Below, piece after piece: positions 59,581 to 64,000 of a stretch of 64,000 nt of DNA. Below the pieces are notes generated by a model. It was not told the DNA's origin. It ran no database searches and saw only the letters and a list, made by a program, of their open reading frames with translations. The stretch's first letter is position 1, and every line of letters begins with the position of its first letter. A program made the translations under genes and the position numbers. The DNA comes from Vanessa cardui (Eukaryota > Arthropoda > Insecta > Lepidoptera > Nymphalidae): NCBI RefSeq assembly GCF_905220365.1, contig NC_061138.1, positions 558,001 to 622,000 of the forward strand, read 5' to 3'.

Positions 59581-61689
59581 TGTAAAGATAAATCAAGATA
59601 TTTACAAGTAAATATGAATATACTTATATTAATTAATACATCACTATTTGATATTAAGCACAAAATTATGAACAAAAATAACGAATAACCACAACTTAAC
59701 CACAACTTTACTATTATATTTATATCATATCACGCATAATAAATAGTCCTTCTGATCGCATGTTGGGCGCGGCAGAAACTGGCGAAGACCAGCCGTCAGT
59801 ATAATTAATAGTATTTGGGAACGAGTACCTATGTGTTAAAATACAGATAAACGCTTATGGTCGGACGGACACGGCTAGCTGATACCACTAGAGACAGATA
59901 AAGGACACCTACGGCTACGTGATATCTAAGTTATGGAATGGAATCAACTTGTAGGCCTCCTGCTACAGGAAATTACGTCATAGAAAAACTTTATTTTTAT
60001 TAGGACGACCTCATGCCTGCCAAGTAATATAAAGCTACGAAGACTTGCTACGAAATTCTACGCAATTTAATGATAATATTTTGGCAGCGCATTAACAATG
60101 CATTCATGTTCAAATCTGTTTTCTAAAATCTACGTTATTGAAATAAAACAAAAATTCAGACTAATTGATAACCTTCTTGAAGTCTACAAGTAAACTAAGT
60201 ATGCATACTGTATAGGTTAATACAGTTAATTGGAGCTTTCAGTATCAATTTAACAGCAATCGATATATGAGGTTAACTTCAATGGAATTTTCGTGTTCGA
60301 GGCAATTACATACTCGACAGCGAGCCGAAGCATGTTTCGATGTCGCTCCGAACTTAAACATTTATTAATTGATGATTCCTAAGCTGATTATCTGTTGTGA
60401 CGGTTTCTACGATTCATTACGACACACACTCGGAGTAAATACCACAATGAATGTGTTACAGCGACGGTGTCAAAGTTCGACATTAAATCAATTGTCCATT
60501 CCGATATCGAGGGCCCAATCGATTTCCAAAACGATGACGCGGTATGCCGCGCCGCTAGAGACAAATGTATAAAATTGTTGTATTTTAATTCTTATAATGT
60601 TAGAGTTCCAGCCGCGAGCCTCGGGTATTCGTAATGGCCGCGGAGAAATCCGAAAATGTCACTTTAAATAATCGTGTTCATTAGTAAACATTTAAAACAC
60701 GCATTAGAGCGTCGGGTGCCGGCGCCCGGCGCACGATCACAATCTCATCGCATTAAACATACGACCATCCCTTACTGAATTGTTGACAGCGCGCGTGTGC
60801 GAGCGAGACGCCGCGAGGGATGTCTTAAATAAGGAATAGAGGTGTCTCGGTGATTGTATCGACGCAAGCGCATGGATACGTACTAATTAAGAGGGCAACT
60901 CTTCCCGATAAATGGCCTCTCGAGATCCTCTCCGTAGATGTTGCACAATTAAGACGTACGTTTAATAAGCGGGGGCCGATTCGTAACGATTCAATTTAAT
61001 CGTGCTCTCAGTCACCCGCCGATTAGTATTTAAATTCGTAACATTGTTTGACGACCCGCCGTGCGATAATTGGTAATCATTTTTTTTAATTGTTATCGTT
61101 TTAGTCTGTTATTTTTTTTAAATCTGTGTTCCCTTAATTATTATTTTATTGTTGGAACGTGTCCACGAATTACTGTACGGTTCTTCGGTTATCGGAATGT
61201 TTGCTTTTGGAATGGCGTTTTAAAAGTCAGAAATGGGTCATTAGATAGGATCATTACAAACGAATACGTTTTATGTTTTGATATTACTAAAACATGTTGA
61301 TTTTGATTATGTTGTTAATAATTAATATGCTAAATATTCATGTGGATGGTTTCAAAATCATTGAATCGCCTATGACGATGATATAAGGTGCGTCGAGGAG
61401 TACGGCTATGATTTTGACTAATATATTTCTAATGATGTAAAAATTTTAAGGTATAAATTATTATGATTTATAAAATATTAACGAGTGATTACTAATACAT
61501 TTATTTGCATTTGTTAATTATTGTCTTGTGAAAGCAAAACCAATAATTAACGTAATTTATAAACTGTGATTAAAAATATTATTATTTTAATGGCGCTTTT
61601 TTTCTATTATAATTGAGAAATCGTGAGCTGGCGAATGTGTATGAGATTAATTGTGTAGTTGTCTATCTTATTGGTTACACTATGGTCGA
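59581..61689. other. Non-genic DNA with a GC-richer, repeat-free island at 60240-61075
   Basis: The island has long unique sequence such as GGTGCCGGCGCCCGGCGCAC and GTGTGCGAGCGAGACGCCGC, no convincing ORF and no repeat match. A TCAGT initiator-like motif lies at 61008-61012. It could be a conserved non-coding element or a distant promoter. The flanks are AT-rich. Confidence 0.4.
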
Positions 61690-61985
61690 GTTCAGTAGAG
61701 TTTAGTTAACTTATGAGGATCAGCACTTCTAGGTGCACGAGGTTCTGGGTGCAAATCCAGGCTTTGTTTTTTTATAGTTTAGAAGTTCGCAGGATTTAAT
61801 CTTTCGTGCCTGAGTACATTGGTCCTGTAGATGAACTCCCAGTCGTTTTGGATCACCGTTCTATCGGATGACGAGAGTGCACTTGTTTTTACACCCACAC
61901 TAATGCAATGTAGTATATTCCACGAACAGTAGGTCTCCCTTGATCGCTGAAGCTGAAATGGGTTAGCAGGACAATCCTGTCTATC
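61690..61985 (+). repeat. Lepidopteran SINE (family F), copy 2
   Basis: A tRNA-like part (GGTGCACGAGGTTCTGGGTG, CAAATCCAGGC, resembling a B box) is followed by GACGAGAGTGCACTTGTTTT and CTCCCTTGATCGCTGAAGCT, in the order expected for this SINE. Confidence 0.55.
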
Positions 61986-62081
61986 GAAAAATGCTCAACT
62001 TTTTAAAACATTTCGACAGTGCAGAAGCAAATATGTACTTTGAATCGACTTTGCCGTTTGTCTTGTTTCGATCAGTCACTA
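61986..62081. other. Short spacer between two SINEs
   Basis: No recognisable content. The 100-codon frame starting at 61991 runs into the SINE and is not a gene. Confidence 0.5.
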
Positions 62082-62388
62082 CTGCAACAACAACAACAAC
62101 AGCCTGTAAATTTCCCACGGCTGGGCTGAGTCCTCCTCTTCAAGGAGAAGATTTGGAACATATTCCACCAACATGTTTATTTGCCGATTGGTGGAATACC
62201 CATAGGCTGAATTTCAATGATATTAGACACATGCAGTTTTCCTCACGACTTTTTCCTTCACCGTCGAGCACGAGATTTATAAACACAAATTAAGCACATG
62301 AATATTCAGTGATGCTTACCTGGGTTTGAACCAACAATCATCGGTTAAGATGCTGGCGTTCTAGCCACTGGGCCCTCTCGACTCATCA
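62082..62388 (-). repeat. Metulj-like SINE, copy 7, nearly full length
   Basis: Begins with a (CAA)n tail and CAGCCTGTAAATTTCCCACG and ends with the head (complement of CCACTGGGCCCTCTCGACTC). The B-box complement lies near 62318-62342 (TGCTTACCTGGGTTTGAACC). Confidence 0.85.
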
Positions 62389-64000
62389 GTTACAAGGTAC
62401 AATTTCAAATAGCACGTTTTTTTGTCTTACATATCTAAGTTTTTTTATATAAATTCCAAGCTAGAGTCTTTAGAGGTGTGTATTGAATATCTCTAATTCG
62501 TAAACAGAGGATTATCGAATCCGGTTTGTATTATTTCGTACAAACGAAGATTTCATCTCTCAATTCGAAAATGAGTTTAGGATGTATCCGTTAATTGTGC
62601 TAACTAGTGATGGCCCCGTGTTAGTCGATAACCTTTTAAAAACCAGTCTAGGGGAGTGAGAAGAATTGATGTAAATGCAATTTGATTCTCGAATAGTTAT
62701 GTAAATTATAATAAATTATATTCGTCGATAAAGAATGTTATTTCAATTACATTACTCGACTTATATAATTTATAATAGGTATTATTTGTAGGTGATATGT
62801 AAACCAAAGTAACTAAAAATGACTATACCTATACTATATTTAAGTAAAATTTTACATACACGTTTCAAAGGTATTACACACGATGAGCCCAATAATGTGC
62901 CTGCCTTTAATCCGAATCCAGGCCATGTTCTCAGCATTAATTACTAGGCAGGACATAGAAAAAAAAATTACTGACATACTCTGTAATTGGAACTATAGTT
63001 TATACTAACAAATTTAGTTTGTAAGGTTCATTTATATGTTGTTTATAATAAGCTTACCATTAAATGTATGTTAAGAAAATATTAATTTGCACGTTTAAAG
63101 CATACGTAAAATAATATAAGTGTAAATAAAATGATATTAAAATAAATTAATAATCTGTGTTATTGAAACAATTTCGAAAGCCATAGAGGAATTTGAATTA
63201 AACTGTTGTAAAGTAATTTATTTGTGTAATCAGTTTTGATGCTTGCATACTTTAAATATTGTCATAGATGTCATACATGTCCCAAGAACTCTGAATATAT
63301 TACATTCTTATTTTGAGCACTAGTTTTTAAATTAGTTAATGCCATACATTACTATCAAACTAAAATGTATTTAGCTGTATGGACCGTCTGATTGTGCTAC
63401 ATAATGGCATCACTAAAACAAAAGAATTGTAGACATTTATCAATGTGTTTATAGTATGCGATAATCTATAGTCGGTTTTATTGGTAGTATTGAATTAAAT
63501 TTTCTCAAGAGACGGCTTTATTAAATTCACATTTTACAAATGTATTACATCTACAATGACACTTATAAATTGTAAATATTTTCATCAGTAAATGTCACAG
63601 TAAAAATATTTTTTATTGACAAAAAACGATACGTGAAATATAATATTGTTTGAATTTATATTGTTTAGAAAGTGTAAATCGAAAAGATTGCACTAAAGTT
63701 ATAGCATGTGATAGCAGCAAATCGATCGCGTGACGGACCCAACTCGATATATCGATTGTCGAATTGATTCGAATCGCAGCGAGTGGGTTACGGGAACACA
63801 CTGACACCATGCGATCCACACAGACAGATAAACGTTTACAATTTATAACAATTATCAATTATAATAAATAAATTACACTCAAAGCAAATATAGATTTTCT
63901 TCTCGGTCATTTGTCAAATGTATTTCACGGCGTTTTATCTTTTTATTGCCAGCAATTTAAACGTTTTCACAATGACGAATCGATTGCGTGTAACAGTTCG
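62389..64000. other. Non-genic AT-rich DNA at the right edge
   Basis: No gene or repeat recognised. Near 63719-63775 there is a cluster of ATCGAT/TCGATATATCGA motifs in a more complex stretch. Confidence 0.45.

Noticed and set aside
61991..62293. 100-codon plus-strand ORF with a Thr run
   Set aside because: It overlaps a reverse-oriented SINE and its (CAA)n tail; no protein family resemblance.
1..64000. CRISPR array, bacterial operon or phage content
   Set aside because: No regularly spaced direct repeats, and all recognised genes are intron-bearing animal genes.

Overview
The window looks like nuclear DNA from a lepidopteran insect, probably a nymphalid-type butterfly. It is AT-rich, has intron-containing animal genes with GT-AG introns, and carries repeats typical of Lepidoptera: tRNA-headed SINEs resembling the Metulj family of Heliconius, a Helitron ending in CTAG, RTE-type LINE pieces and a Ty3/gypsy element. 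Species identity is an inference from these repeats; I could run no search.

Positions 832-27631 form a compact cluster of six housekeeping genes, read here as three successive head-to-head pairs. They are OSBPL11-like (-) with APLF (+), TSNAX/Trax (-) with ARPC1 (+), and the large ARF exchange factor BIG/Sec71 (-) with BUB3 (+). Exon structures were rebuilt by hand from splice sites, codon phase and family recognition. The products work in lipid transfer at membrane contacts, ADP-ribose-dependent DNA break repair, small-RNA processing (C3PO), actin nucleation (Arp2/3), Golgi/endosome ARF activation and the spindle checkpoint. They do not form one pathway. APLF carries two alternative in-phase acidic last exons, and its first intron holds a 5'-truncated RTE LINE with an exact 17-bp target duplication.

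Positions 28150-64000 contain no host gene that I can support. The main object there is an apparently intact Ty3/gypsy retrotransposon (35108-40627, minus strand) with a single 1500-residue gag-pol ORF and LTRs that differ by only one homopolymer base, so it inserted recently. The rest is AT-rich DNA with seven Metulj-like SINEs, nine copies or fragments of a second interspersed repeat, two copies of another tRNA-type SINE, LINE tails, a Helitron, a long (TA)n tract and several hairpins. A few repeat-poor, higher-complexity islands (near 29.9, 44.7, 54.9, 58.5 and 60.3-61.1 kb) may be regulatory DNA of a developmental gene outside the window.

No CRISPR array, operon or genuine tRNA/rRNA gene was seen, and none would be expected here except possibly a tRNA.
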